From: Citrobacter gillenii
GTDB taxonomy: Bacteria > Pseudomonadota > Gammaproteobacteria > Enterobacterales > Enterobacteriaceae
NCBI RefSeq assembly: GCF_013337685.1
Contig: NZ_SUQN01000004.1
Location: 186,001 to 250,000, forward strand
DNA: 64,000 nt
Reading direction: 5' to 3'
In this document: positions 29,273 through 37,154 of the stretch, piece by piece
Layout: each line of letters starts with the position of its first letter
Position numbering within the stretch: position 1 is the stretch's first letter
Position numbers and translations under genes: made by a program
Notes under the pieces: model-generated
What the model was told of the DNA's origin: nothing
Database searches by the model: none
Seen by the model: the letters and a program-made list of their open reading frames with translations, nothing else

Positions 29273-29310
29273 CAGGCCTGACAGCGTATCCCCGTCAGGC
29301 CTGCTTTCTT
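29273..29310 (+). terminator. Intrinsic terminator after ansP
   Basis: A 10-bp stem CAGGCCTGAC (29273-29282) and GTCAGGCCTG (29294-29303), then CTTTCTT. It lies at the convergent end of ansP and the small lipoprotein gene. Confidence 0.85.
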
Positions 29311-29530
29311 AGTTGGCTTCGATTAACTGCGCAACATCATTGCTGTTAATTTCCCGCGCGTTGCCATCCTGATCGGTATAGCTGGTCATCCCGGTGTCTT
29401 TATCCAACTGCGGTTTGCCCTGGGTGACGATAGTTTGCCCACTTTTCGTGGTCATGACGTAATCCGTTGAACAACCTGCCAGAGTAAACAGCATTACGCC
29501 TGCGCAAAGGCAGATAAATGGCTTTTTCAT
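29309..29530 (-). CDS. Small YgdI/YgdR-type (DUF903) lipoprotein
   Basis: 73 residues. A lipoprotein signal peptide ends in the lipobox LAGC with cysteine at residue 20, followed by S and T, so outer-membrane sorting is expected. The mature part has the SH3-like DUF903 pattern DYVMTTKSGQTIVTQGKP and the conserved SYTDQDGNAREINSNDV. The function of the family is unknown. A ribosome-binding site AGGAAT precedes the ATG. It sits between ansP and yncE, where E. coli K-12 has no such gene. Confidence 0.88.
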   Translation of the reverse strand: MKKPFICLCAGVMLFTLAGCSTDYVMTTKSGQTIVTQGKPQLDKDTGMTSYTDQDGNAREINSNDVAQLIEAN

Positions 29531-29630
29531 GATATTCCTGTGTTATGCAATGAGCCGATAAGGACCTAGTGTAAGTCCCTGATGTTTATCAGGCCAGCGA
29601 TGGGGTGTAACGAGGCGTATCGTGGGGTAT

Positions 29631-29660
29631 GGATAAATAACAGGAGGGGTTTCCCCCTCC
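29631..29660 (-). terminator. Terminator of yncE
   Basis: GGAGGGG-TTT-CCCCCTCC hairpin at 29643-29660. On the minus strand it is followed by TGTTATTTATCC, 8 bp beyond the yncE stop. Confidence 0.75.
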
Positions 29661-29667
29661 GGGTAAA

Positions 29668-30729
29668 TTACAGCGCGATGCGAATCACATCATCCGGCTG
29701 TGTGGCTTCCTGCTCACGTGAAGATTTTTGTTTCACGCTAACATACAGGGTTTTGCCATCAGCGGAGAGCGCCAGGCTGTTCGGGAACGTCGGGGTGTCG
29801 AATGTTTTGACGACTTTATAGCTTTTCGCGTCAATCACGCTGACCTTACCGGCCTGACGATGCGTCACGTAGGCTTCATTGCGCGCAGGGTTGAACAGCA
29901 CAGCCAGAGATTCCGGCGCGGCGACTTTCGCCAGTACTTTGCCGTCACGGGTATCAATCACCAGCACTTCTGCCGCTTTAGAATCGGTAATAAACGCGCG
30001 GTTACCAGCGGTATCCAGGCTCAGGTTGATAAAGAAATGCTCTTTGCCGTCATCCAGCAGCTTTTTGCGGCTGAGAATTTTATTGTCTGCGGTATCGATG
30101 GTAATAAACTCACCGTCAGCATTGGTGGTGTACAAGCGTTTAGCCTTGCTGTCGACAGCCAGACCGGTGCTCATTTTACCGGTGTTAGCAATGGTGGTTT
30201 TCAGTTTGATGGTTTCACCGTCGACCACCCAGATCACGCTCTCTTTACCAATCCCGCTGATGTAGACCGTGTTGGTGGCGTCATCGGCTACCAGCTGACG
30301 CGGCTGCAGCGGACGGACATCTTCCGAACGTTTACGCGCATCCAGTACCAGACGGCCTTTTACGTCGCCGGTTTTAGCATCCATCGCGGTGACTGCACTG
30401 TTGACAGTATTACCAAACCACAGGGTCTGTGTCGCATTATTGATGGTGGCGCCAAACGGTTTCAGGTCGTTATGAATCGCCTGAGTCACTTCCAGCGTGA
30501 TCGGATCGAGACGGTAAACCACCCCGCCCTTATCCAGCTTACGACTCTGGGAGGTGGCAAGCCACAGCGCGTTTTCCTGTTGGCTGTACGCCATTTCGTA
30601 GGCGCCTTTGCCTACCGCTTTGCGCAGCAGTTCTTCCGCAGCCTGCGTACTAAAAGAGGATGCAACAAGCAGTGAACCTAACAGTAAAGAACCACGCAGA
30701 CGCGGTGAAAACAGATGACGTAAAGACAT
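29668..30729 (-). CDS. yncE: Periplasmic seven-bladed beta-propeller protein YncE
   Basis: 353 residues, close to E. coli YncE. A signal peptide ends near SFSTQAAEE (residue 32). The rest is a YVTN-type beta propeller with repeats such as VSVIDAKSYKVVKTFDTP and LFNPARNEAYVTHRQ. E. coli YncE binds single-stranded DNA in vitro and is induced under iron limitation. The ATG at 30729 has AGGGAGT upstream; an extension to 30753 is less likely. A Fur-box-like sequence lies 83 bp upstream. The divergent yncD TonB-receptor gene of E. coli is missing. Confidence 0.94.
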   Translation of the reverse strand: MSLRHLFSPRLRGSLLLGSLLVASSFSTQAAEELLRKAVGKGAYEMAYSQQENALWLATSQSRKLDKGGVVYRLDPITLEVTQAIHNDLKPFGATINNATQTLWFGNTVNSAVTAMDAKTGDVKGRLVLDARKRSEDVRPLQPRQLVADDATNTVYISGIGKESVIWVVDGETIKLKTTIANTGKMSTGLAVDSKAKRLYTTNADGEFITIDTADNKILSRKKLLDDGKEHFFINLSLDTAGNRAFITDSKAAEVLVIDTRDGKVLAKVAAPESLAVLFNPARNEAYVTHRQAGKVSVIDAKSYKVVKTFDTPTFPNSLALSADGKTLYVSVKQKSSREQEATQPDDVIRIAL

Positions 30730-30811
30730 GACGACTCCCTTTGATAAATTCATTTGTTACTGCTTCACAATGCTTCAATCAGCAAAATCATGGTTTTGCC
30801 TTTTTAAGAAT

Positions 30812-30830
30812 GAGAATAGTAATCATTATT
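30812..30830. promoter_or_regulatory. Probable Fur box upstream of yncE
   Basis: GAGAATAGTAATCATTATT matches 15 of 19 positions of the Fur consensus GATAATGATAATCATTATC. Iron-dependent Fur control of yncE is known in E. coli. Confidence 0.7.
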
Positions 30831-30898
30831 TATCTCAAAGTGGAGTGTTTATTCGCTTTCTGGCAACAACCTTCTTATTTTCTCCATAAATGCTTAAC

Positions 30899-30923
30899 GT
30901 GCCGCTCACAAACAGAGCGGCAC
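30899..30923 (-). terminator. Hairpin after curA
   Basis: A perfect 9-bp stem GTGCCGCTC/GAGCGGCAC with a 7-nt loop, 16 bp beyond the curA stop. The following sequence is only mildly T-rich on the minus strand. Confidence 0.55.
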
Positions 30924-30938
30924 AGCGGATTTTCGCGA

Positions 30939-31973
30939 TTAGTCTTCAGCGAGCCGGATCACAACCTTGCCAAAGTTTTTCCCGGTCAGCAGACCAATAA
31001 AGGCTGCCGGAGCATTCTCCAGCCCCTCCGTAATCTGTTCCCGGTACTGGATTTTGCCTTCTTTGACCCAGCGTCCCATCTCCTGCTGGAACTCATGAAT
31101 GCGATGACCGTAATCCTGACCAATAATAAAGCCCTGCATCCGGATGCGCTTTTTCAGTATGGTGGCCATCAGCAGCGGTAAACGGTCGGGACCTGCCGGT
31201 AACGCCGTGGCGTTATAACCACTGACCAGCCCACACACCGGAATGCGCGCAGAGGTGTTGAGTAACGGCAGCACCGCGTCGAAGACTTTGCCGCCAACGT
31301 TTTCATAATAGATGTCGATCCCCTGCGGACAAGCCTGCGCCAGCTGTTGCGCGAAATCAGGCGCATGGTGATCGAGGCAAAGATCAAAGCCGAGCACCTC
31401 GGTGGCATGACGGCATTTTTGCGCTCCACCGGCCACGCCGACTACCCGACACCCATTGAGTTTGCCAATTTGCCCGACGGTTGCGCCTACCGGCCCGGTG
31501 GCTGCTGCCACCACCAACGTCTCTCCGGCTTTAGGTTGGCCGATATCCAGCAGCCCCATATACGCGGTAAAGCCCGGCATGCCTAACAGACCTAACGCCC
31601 AGGATGGATGTTCAGGGTTATCGCCTAATTTTACCAACCCGCTACCATCGGAGATGTCGAAATCCTGCCAGCCGCTGTAGCTCAACACCCATTCACCAAC
31701 GTGATAATCAGGATGATTTGATGCCATCACCCGGCTGACGGTACCGCCGACCATCACCGCGCCAATCTCCACCGGGGGAGAATATGAAGGCTCATCGCTC
31801 ATGCGACCGCGCATATAGGGATCGAGAGACAGATACACGTTGCGCAGTAAAACTTGCCCTTCCCCGGGAGTGGCGACAGCCCCCTCTTCCAGACGGAAAT
31901 TACTGAGTACCGGAGCGCCATGGGGGCGTGAAGCCAGTACCCAGCGGCGATTGCGTTGCAGTTGTTGACTCAT
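30939..31973 (-). CDS. curA: NADPH-dependent curcumin/alkenal double-bond reductase CurA
   Basis: 344 residues of the zinc-free medium-chain dehydrogenase/reductase family, close to E. coli CurA. The nucleotide-binding segment AAATGPVGATVGQIGKLNGC is near residue 155, and YENVGGKVFDAVLPLL near 250 is typical of leukotriene-B4 dehydrogenase-like enzymes. It reduces curcumin and other enones in the cytoplasm. The ATG at 31973 (MSQQLQRNRRW) matches the known start better than the ATG at 32009. E. coli mcbR, its usual neighbour, is absent. Confidence 0.94.
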   Translation of the reverse strand: MSQQLQRNRRWVLASRPHGAPVLSNFRLEEGAVATPGEGQVLLRNVYLSLDPYMRGRMSDEPSYSPPVEIGAVMVGGTVSRVMASNHPDYHVGEWVLSYSGWQDFDISDGSGLVKLGDNPEHPSWALGLLGMPGFTAYMGLLDIGQPKAGETLVVAAATGPVGATVGQIGKLNGCRVVGVAGGAQKCRHATEVLGFDLCLDHHAPDFAQQLAQACPQGIDIYYENVGGKVFDAVLPLLNTSARIPVCGLVSGYNATALPAGPDRLPLLMATILKKRIRMQGFIIGQDYGHRIHEFQQEMGRWVKEGKIQYREQITEGLENAPAAFIGLLTGKNFGKVVIRLAED

Positions 31974-32042
31974 TGATGTTCTCCTCTGCTTTTGACATGA
32001 ATCCATCAATAGTAGACGCCCCGCGCTAGCGATGCTTTCACA

Positions 32043-32618
32043 TTAATTGCCGACGGCGTTTAACCGCACAACCAGATAAACACAGGGTTGCGCGGTTTCA
32101 TTAATAAATCGGCAGTCATTCGGCGGGCCGAGTTCCAGACAATCACCGGCCTTCATTTCGTGGCGCGTGTCCCCTTCGACAAACACTAACTCCCCCTGCT
32201 GCAGCCAGATAAGCTGTCTGGCCTGCACGTAGGACGAAGCGGGCATGGGAATGTCGCTCCCGGCTGGCAGTTCTATCTGCACCAGATCGATGGGCAGATC
32301 GCTGCGCGGGGAGACGTGGCGGCGCAGATAATGGCTTTGCGGATCGTGCCAGACTGGCTGGTTGGCGAAGCGCAGCAGCTTGCCCTCCTGCATTTCAGCC
32401 CGTGCCATCAGCGTTGACATGCTGATGCCAAATGCCCCGGAAAGCCGCCCCAGCAGCGTTGCCGTTGGACTACTCTCGCCACGCTCAATTTTATGGATCA
32501 TGGCCCGCGACACGCCCGCGCGCTCGGCAAGTTCCGTCAGCGACCAGCCGCGAGATTCCCGTTCTATGCGAATTCTTGCACCGATCCGTTGATTTATGCT
32601 GTCTTCAATAGTATTCAT
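32043..32618 (-). CDS. XRE-type regulator with C-terminal cupin domain
   Basis: 191 residues. The N-terminal helix-turn-helix (RIRIERESRGWSLTELAERA then GVSRAMIHKIERGESSPTA, about residues 15-55) is joined to a cupin domain (LIWLQQGELVFVEGDTRHEM near residue 135). Proteins of this build sense small molecules through the cupin; YdcN/SutR is a relative, also encoded in this window. It is divergent from mnaT. A 22-bp inverted repeat overlaps its own start codon, which strongly suggests autoregulation. There is no clear Shine-Dalgarno site. Its target compound is unknown; curA and mnaT-ydcZ are the likely regulated neighbours. Confidence 0.88.
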   Translation of the reverse strand: MNTIEDSINQRIGARIRIERESRGWSLTELAERAGVSRAMIHKIERGESSPTATLLGRLSGAFGISMSTLMARAEMQEGKLLRFANQPVWHDPQSHYLRRHVSPRSDLPIDLVQIELPAGSDIPMPASSYVQARQLIWLQQGELVFVEGDTRHEMKAGDCLELGPPNDCRFINETAQPCVYLVVRLNAVGN

Positions 32619-32630
32619 ATTGTAATACTA
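32609..32630. promoter_or_regulatory. Inverted-repeat operator overlapping the XRE-cupin start codon
   Basis: Perfect 7-bp arms TAGTATT (32609-32615) and AATACTA (32624-32630) around an 8-bp spacer. The spacer contains the regulator ATG (complement at 32616-32618). The site ends 25 bp before the mnaT start. Confidence 0.7.
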
Positions 32631-32655
32631 TAGTGAACAACACCTGAGGTTCAAC

Positions 32656-33174
32656 ATGTCAATTCGCTTTGCCAGTAAAGAAGACTGCGCCGCTATTGCA
32701 GAAATCTACAATCACGCGGTGCTGCATACGGCGGCTATCTGGAACGATCAAACTGTCGATGCCGAAAACCGTATATCCTGGTACGAAGCCCGGCAAATAC
32801 TGGGGTATCCGGTGCTGGTGAGTGAAGAGAATGACGTGGTCACCGGGTATGCGTCTTTCGGCGACTGGCGTAATTTTGATGGTTTTCGTCATACCGTTGA
32901 GCATTCGGTGTATGTGCATCCGGATCATCAAGGCAAAGGCCTGGGGCGCGCATTACTCAGCCGGTTGATTGATGAGGCCCGCAGGTGCGGTAAGCATGTG
33001 ATGGTCGCGGGCATTGAGTCGCAGAATCAGGCATCGTTGCACCTGCACAGCACGCTCGGTTTTGTCTTAACCGCGCAAATGCCGCAGGTAGGGACGAAGT
33101 TTGGCCGCTGGCTGGATCTGACCTTTATGCAGCTGCAACTGGACGATCGCCGCGATCCGGACGCACGCGGATGA
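32656..33174 (+). CDS. mnaT: L-methionine sulfoximine/sulfone N-acetyltransferase MnaT
   Basis: 172 residues, close to E. coli MnaT (YncA). This is the phosphinothricin-acetyltransferase-like branch of GNAT enzymes, which acetylate methionine sulfone, methionine sulfoximine and related compounds with acetyl-CoA. The acetyl-CoA loop VHPDHQGKGLGRALLSRLID is at about residues 91-110. ATG 32656 has GAGG at 32645-32648. It overlaps ydcZ by four bases (ATGA), so the two are translated together. Confidence 0.94.
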   Translation: MSIRFASKEDCAAIAEIYNHAVLHTAAIWNDQTVDAENRISWYEARQILGYPVLVSEENDVVTGYASFGDWRNFDGFRHTVEHSVYVHPDHQGKGLGRALLSRLIDEARRCGKHVMVAGIESQNQASLHLHSTLGFVLTAQMPQVGTKFGRWLDLTFMQLQLDDRRDPDARG

Positions 33175-33620
33175 ACTCGACGCTAACCCTCTCCTTTCTG
33201 ATTGCCGCCGGCATTGGTCTGGTGGTGCAGAATACCTTAATGGTACGTATTACTCAGACCTCTTCAACCATTCTGATTGCCATGCTGCTCAATTCGCTGG
33301 TGGGGATTGTGCTGTTTGTCAGCATTCTGTGGTTTAAGCAAGGTATGGCGGGGTTTGGTGAGCTGGTTTCCAGCGTACGCTGGTGGACGTTAATTCCCGG
33401 TTTATTGGGTTCGTTTTTTGTCTTCGCCAGTATTAGCGGCTATCAAAATGTGGGGGCTGCCACCACCATTGCGGTGCTGGTTGCCAGTCAGTTGATTGGC
33501 GGTCTGCTACTGGATATCTTGCGAAGCAACGGCGTACCGCTGCGTGCGCTGGTGGGGCCAGTTTGTGGCGCGGTGTTGCTGGTAATCGGCGCCTGGCTGG
33601 TGGCCAGACGCGCGTTTTAA
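33171..33620 (+). CDS. ydcZ: Inner-membrane DMT-type protein YdcZ (DUF606)
   Basis: 149 residues, almost entirely hydrophobic with about five membrane helices and the family block VGAATTIAVLVASQLIGG near residue 100. It is close to E. coli YdcZ. DUF606 proteins are half-size relatives of drug/metabolite exporters. The function is unproven. The four-base overlap with mnaT suggests a link to the acetylated product or its precursor. Confidence 0.92.
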   Translation: MNSTLTLSFLIAAGIGLVVQNTLMVRITQTSSTILIAMLLNSLVGIVLFVSILWFKQGMAGFGELVSSVRWWTLIPGLLGSFFVFASISGYQNVGAATTIAVLVASQLIGGLLLDILRSNGVPLRALVGPVCGAVLLVIGAWLVARRAF

Positions 33621-33623
33621 CTG

Positions 33624-33698
33624 CCTGATGGCGCTTTGCTTATCAGGCCAACGGAATATGCCTGTAGGCCTGATAAGGTGTGAGCACCGCCATCCGGC
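33624..33698. repeat. REP/BIME repeat between ydcZ and ydcY
   Basis: CCTGATGGCG, CTTATCAGGCC, GTAGGCCTGATAAG and CCATCCGGCAA motifs form two facing REP units between convergent genes. Confidence 0.75.
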
Positions 33699-33707
33699 AA
33701 GGAAATA

Positions 33708-33941
33708 TCAGAGAATAGTGCCACCTTTGGTGAGCTGCTCGCGGCGGGTTTCCATATCCTCTTTATACTGACGACCATGATGCGCAATCGCCGTGCGCAG
33801 ACGCTGTTGCTGGGTGTAGCGATCTTCCCGGCTCAGTTCTGCATCATCGCTGAGCGCAATCAGCAGTTCGTTCATATGCGTAATGACGCTCTCTTCAATG
33901 GCGGCGTCGACGCGAGCGCTGACCTCATCCAGGTGCGACAT
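33708..33941 (-). CDS. ydcY: Small conserved protein YdcY (DUF2526)
   Basis: 77 residues, nearly identical to E. coli YdcY. It is soluble and strongly charged with the block ALSDDAELSREDRYTQQQRL near residue 30. No signal peptide or membrane segment is present. The function is unknown. It is convergent with ydcZ across the REP element. The upstream neighbour differs from E. coli: here a peptide-binding protein gene ends 17 bp upstream of the ydcY start on the same strand, so read-through is possible. Confidence 0.93.
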   Translation of the reverse strand: MSHLDEVSARVDAAIEESVITHMNELLIALSDDAELSREDRYTQQQRLRTAIAHHGRQYKEDMETRREQLTKGGTIL

Positions 33942-33958
33942 ACTTTCTCCTTAACTGA

Positions 33959-35557
33959 TTAATTTAATTTAGCTTTTGAAAAATCACTGCCCATCAGGCT
34001 AACGCTGTATCCGCTGACGTTACTGCGTGTGGCATAGAACGTTTTGCCGTTTGCCAGCGCAATCCACGGTGCCTGTTGGTAGAAAATCTCTTGCGACTGC
34101 TGGTAAAGCGCGGCACGTTCTTGCGGCTTGCTCACCTGTTTCGCCTTTTGCACCAGCGCATTATACGCTTTATCGCACCAGCGTGCGGCGTTGGATCCGG
34201 TTTTAATGCTGTTGCAGCCCAGCAGGACATCAGCGAAGTTATCCGGATCGCCGTTGTCAGACATCCAGCCAAACAGCGCGGTGTCGTGCTCGCCCTTACG
34301 CATTCCGGAGAGGTACTCACCCCACTCCCAGGAAACGATTTTCGCCTTCACGCCAACCTTCGCCCAGTCACTTTGGATCATCTCAGCGATCCGACGGGAG
34401 TTCGGGTTGTACGGACGTTGAACCGGCATCGACCATAGCGTCGCCTCAAAACCGTTCTCCAGCCCAGCTTTCTTCAGCAGTTCTTTCGCTTTTTGCGGGT
34501 CGTAATCGTAGTCTTTCAGATCGTTGTTGAAGCCCATCATATTCGGCGGAATCGGTGATTTTGCCACCGTACCTGAACCTAAAAAGACGGCGTTAATGAT
34601 CGCTTTTTTATCGGTCGCGTAGTTCAGCGCCTGACGTACCAATACGTTATCAAATGGTTTTTTCTCGGTATTAAATGCCAGATACCCGACGTTCAGTGCG
34701 TCGACCGAATGCAGCGTCAGGTCGCTGTTTTTCTTAATTTCCTCAAACTGCACCGGCGCAGGCGCGGGAATTATCTGGCACTCATTGGTTTGCAGTTTTG
34801 CCAGTCGCGTTTGCACGTTTGGCGTAATGGCGAAGATCAGGTGTTTGGTCGGAACGTCACCATCCCAGTAGTTCGGGTTGGCCAGATAGCGGATCTGTGA
34901 ATCCTGCTTATACTGTTGCAGCACGTAAGGTCCGGTGCCAATCGGCCAGGTATCGACGTTTTCCGGCGTACCTTTTTTCAGCATCTGGTCGGCATATTCC
35001 GCAGAGAGAATGGACGCGAAGTCCATCCCCCAGTCAGCCAGAAACGCCGCATTAGGTTCGTTCAGCACAAACTGGACATGATAATCATCAACCTTCTTCA
35101 CCTCTTTGATCAGCTTGTCCAACCCGACATCGTTGAAGTACTCATAGTTACCCTGCGAGACGTTATGGTACGGATGATCGGCATCTTTCTGACGTAATAC
35201 CGAGAACAGCACGTCATCCGCGTTGAAATCACGGGTCGGTTTGAAGAATTTATTGCTGTTGAACTTCACGCCCTGACGCAGGGTAAAGGTATACGTCAAG
35301 CCATCCGGGGATATCGTCCAGTCGGTAGCCAGAGACGGCACCGGGGTGTTTTTCACCGGATCAAAGTTAATCAGTCGGTTATACAGCACCTGAGAACTGG
35401 CCACAAACGACGGACCGGAGCTGGCGATTTGCGGGTTAAAGGATTCGGGAGACGCTTCAGAGCAGTAGATAAGGGTGTCGGTATTGGCAGCAAATGCAGC
35501 ACCGGTTGGTAATCCCGCGCTGAGCGCCAGCGCGAGCAACGTTTTCCTTGCAATCAT
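33959..35557 (-). CDS. DppA-like periplasmic dipeptide/heme-type solute-binding protein
   Basis: 532 residues. The signal peptide ends at GAAFAANT near residue 24. The mature protein is a family 5 solute-binding protein strongly similar to DppA: TLIYCSEASPESFNPQ at the start, DWGMDFASILSAEYAD, the GTGPYVLQQYKQDSQIRYLANP region and GWMSDNGDPDNFADVLLGC. No permease or ATPase genes are beside it, so it probably delivers its ligand to the Dpp or a similar translocator encoded elsewhere. The start at 35557 is preferred to longer frames because it opens a normal signal peptide. It is divergent from srfA. Confidence 0.9.
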   Translation of the reverse strand: MIARKTLLALALSAGLPTGAAFAANTDTLIYCSEASPESFNPQIASSGPSFVASSQVLYNRLINFDPVKNTPVPSLATDWTISPDGLTYTFTLRQGVKFNSNKFFKPTRDFNADDVLFSVLRQKDADHPYHNVSQGNYEYFNDVGLDKLIKEVKKVDDYHVQFVLNEPNAAFLADWGMDFASILSAEYADQMLKKGTPENVDTWPIGTGPYVLQQYKQDSQIRYLANPNYWDGDVPTKHLIFAITPNVQTRLAKLQTNECQIIPAPAPVQFEEIKKNSDLTLHSVDALNVGYLAFNTEKKPFDNVLVRQALNYATDKKAIINAVFLGSGTVAKSPIPPNMMGFNNDLKDYDYDPQKAKELLKKAGLENGFEATLWSMPVQRPYNPNSRRIAEMIQSDWAKVGVKAKIVSWEWGEYLSGMRKGEHDTALFGWMSDNGDPDNFADVLLGCNSIKTGSNAARWCDKAYNALVQKAKQVSKPQERAALYQQSQEIFYQQAPWIALANGKTFYATRSNVSGYSVSLMGSDFSKAKLN

Positions 35558-35839
35558 TGTTGTATGCCTTCTTATTTTATTATTCATCTCATTATCAGAG
35601 CATAGCTGACAAAAACTGACTAATAACAAATCACTATCAGGTTATTCTTATCCGGTGGTTTTCGCTGATTAATTCGACAGCACCGGTGAAATAATTTCCC
35701 TTAAGTCTTTTTCAAAACGTCAAGATTTTTCCCCGTGCTCTATGCCATGAAAATTCGCCCCTTTTTGCCTCTCTTCCACCGTTTGCTCGCGTTTATAAGC
35801 CGTAAAGTAGATGTGTGAAGAAGTCTAAGGGATAACAAC

Positions 35840-37150
35840 GTGGCAAAAACTCTCTTGCGCAGCGGCAATTTGGATGACTATCAGGCCGTGGGCGGCGGTG
35901 GTCAGGCCGTTTTTGATTCAGCATTGCAAATTCGTGAAACGCTTCGTCTGCGAAAACAGCAGGCCATGGCCGATTGTCTGGCGATCCCGCAAGTCAATGA
36001 TAATGGCGATAGGGTTGACTGGTACTCCCCGATTGAAGGACAAGCCGTCGCCTGGAAAGCCGCTGATGAAGACGCGCGCTTTCGGGCATTACGCTATCTG
36101 GCCAGCACGCTGGACAGCGCGGCGACTCTCAGTCGTAAAAGCCTGCAATCGGGTAAAACCTCGCTGCAATTGTTTGGATCTCTGCTGGAAAAGGCAGTTC
36201 AGTTTCCTGGGGAAAATCACGTTTTTCTGGTTGATGGCAAACCGGTGATAACGTTCTGGGGATTCGTCAATCTGAACGAAAACACGCGTGACGATGTGCT
36301 CGACTGCTTGCGGATTGCCGATGTTCCTCCGGTCATGCCCGCACCGCAAGCCGAACCTGAAGAAGATATGGTCGTCCCGGAAATCACCTTTGCCGAAGCC
36401 GATGCACCTTTACTGACTCCGGTCGTGGAAACACCCAAGTCCGCAGAACCTGAACCGCAGCCCCCGGTCATCGTAAATGAACCCGAGGCCTCACCACCGC
36501 CCGTATTGCCAACACCTGCGCGTAAACTGCCGCTGTGGAGCCTGCCGGTTGCCGCGGTCATTATTGCCGCTATCGTTGGACCGTTACTGTGGAAACAGCA
36601 GGCGACACGCCCTGCGCCCGCGCTGCAGCCGATTGAGGTTGCGAAGGTCGACATCAAGCCGCTACCCGTACTGACACCTTCGCTGCCGCTGCATCGCGCA
36701 GAAGTTGTCCCGGTGGTAAAAAAAGAGAAGCCTGCCGAGGGGCCGGTGGTGATTGCCGCGATCCCGAAAGATGCGCTGGTCATGGACGCGAACCAGATGA
36801 AGGTCGGCACCACCCGCTTCCTCAACGGTAACTGGCGCGTGATGGTCGACATCAAAGATCCGGTCAGCGGTAAAGCGCCCTCGCTGCGTTATCAGATCCA
36901 GACCAATAAAGGCACTGCGCGAGTCGTCCACGGCGACAATGTGGTGTGTCGTGCGGAGATTTTCTCCGGTCTGCACCAGTCGGGTGAATTAATGATTAAA
37001 AGTCGTGGGAACGCGCGTTGTACGGACGGCTCGCGTTATCCGATGCCGGAAATCACCTGTAAAGCGGGAACCAACGACGTAGCCGCCTGCACCGCACGTT
37101 ATGACGATCACGCGGAGATCCCCATGACCATCAAAAAGATAGGTGCCTGA
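35840..37150 (+). CDS. srfA: SrfA-like membrane-anchored protein
   Basis: 436 residues. The N-terminal ~160 residues form a soluble domain (YQAVGGGGQAVFDSALQIRE at the start). A proline/glutamate-rich linker follows, then a single membrane helix at about residues 230-250 (LPLWSLPVAAVIIAAIVGPL), and a C-terminal domain with six cysteines (CRAEIF, RCTDGSRY, CKAGTNDVAACTA) likely in the periplasm. It is the first gene of srfABC, named in Salmonella after SsrB control. The biochemical role is unknown. srfB follows immediately. Confidence 0.85.
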   Translation: MAKTLLRSGNLDDYQAVGGGGQAVFDSALQIRETLRLRKQQAMADCLAIPQVNDNGDRVDWYSPIEGQAVAWKAADEDARFRALRYLASTLDSAATLSRKSLQSGKTSLQLFGSLLEKAVQFPGENHVFLVDGKPVITFWGFVNLNENTRDDVLDCLRIADVPPVMPAPQAEPEEDMVVPEITFAEADAPLLTPVVETPKSAEPEPQPPVIVNEPEASPPPVLPTPARKLPLWSLPVAAVIIAAIVGPLLWKQQATRPAPALQPIEVAKVDIKPLPVLTPSLPLHRAEVVPVVKKEKPAEGPVVIAAIPKDALVMDANQMKVGTTRFLNGNWRVMVDIKDPVSGKAPSLRYQIQTNKGTARVVHGDNVVCRAEIFSGLHQSGELMIKSRGNARCTDGSRYPMPEITCKAGTNDVAACTARYDDHAEIPMTIKKIGA

Positions 37151-37154
37151 TTTT

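Noticed and set aside
29728-30675. A 315-codon plus-strand frame antisense to yncE
   Set aside because: It is explained by codon bias of yncE on the opposite strand; no ribosome-binding site or family resemblance.
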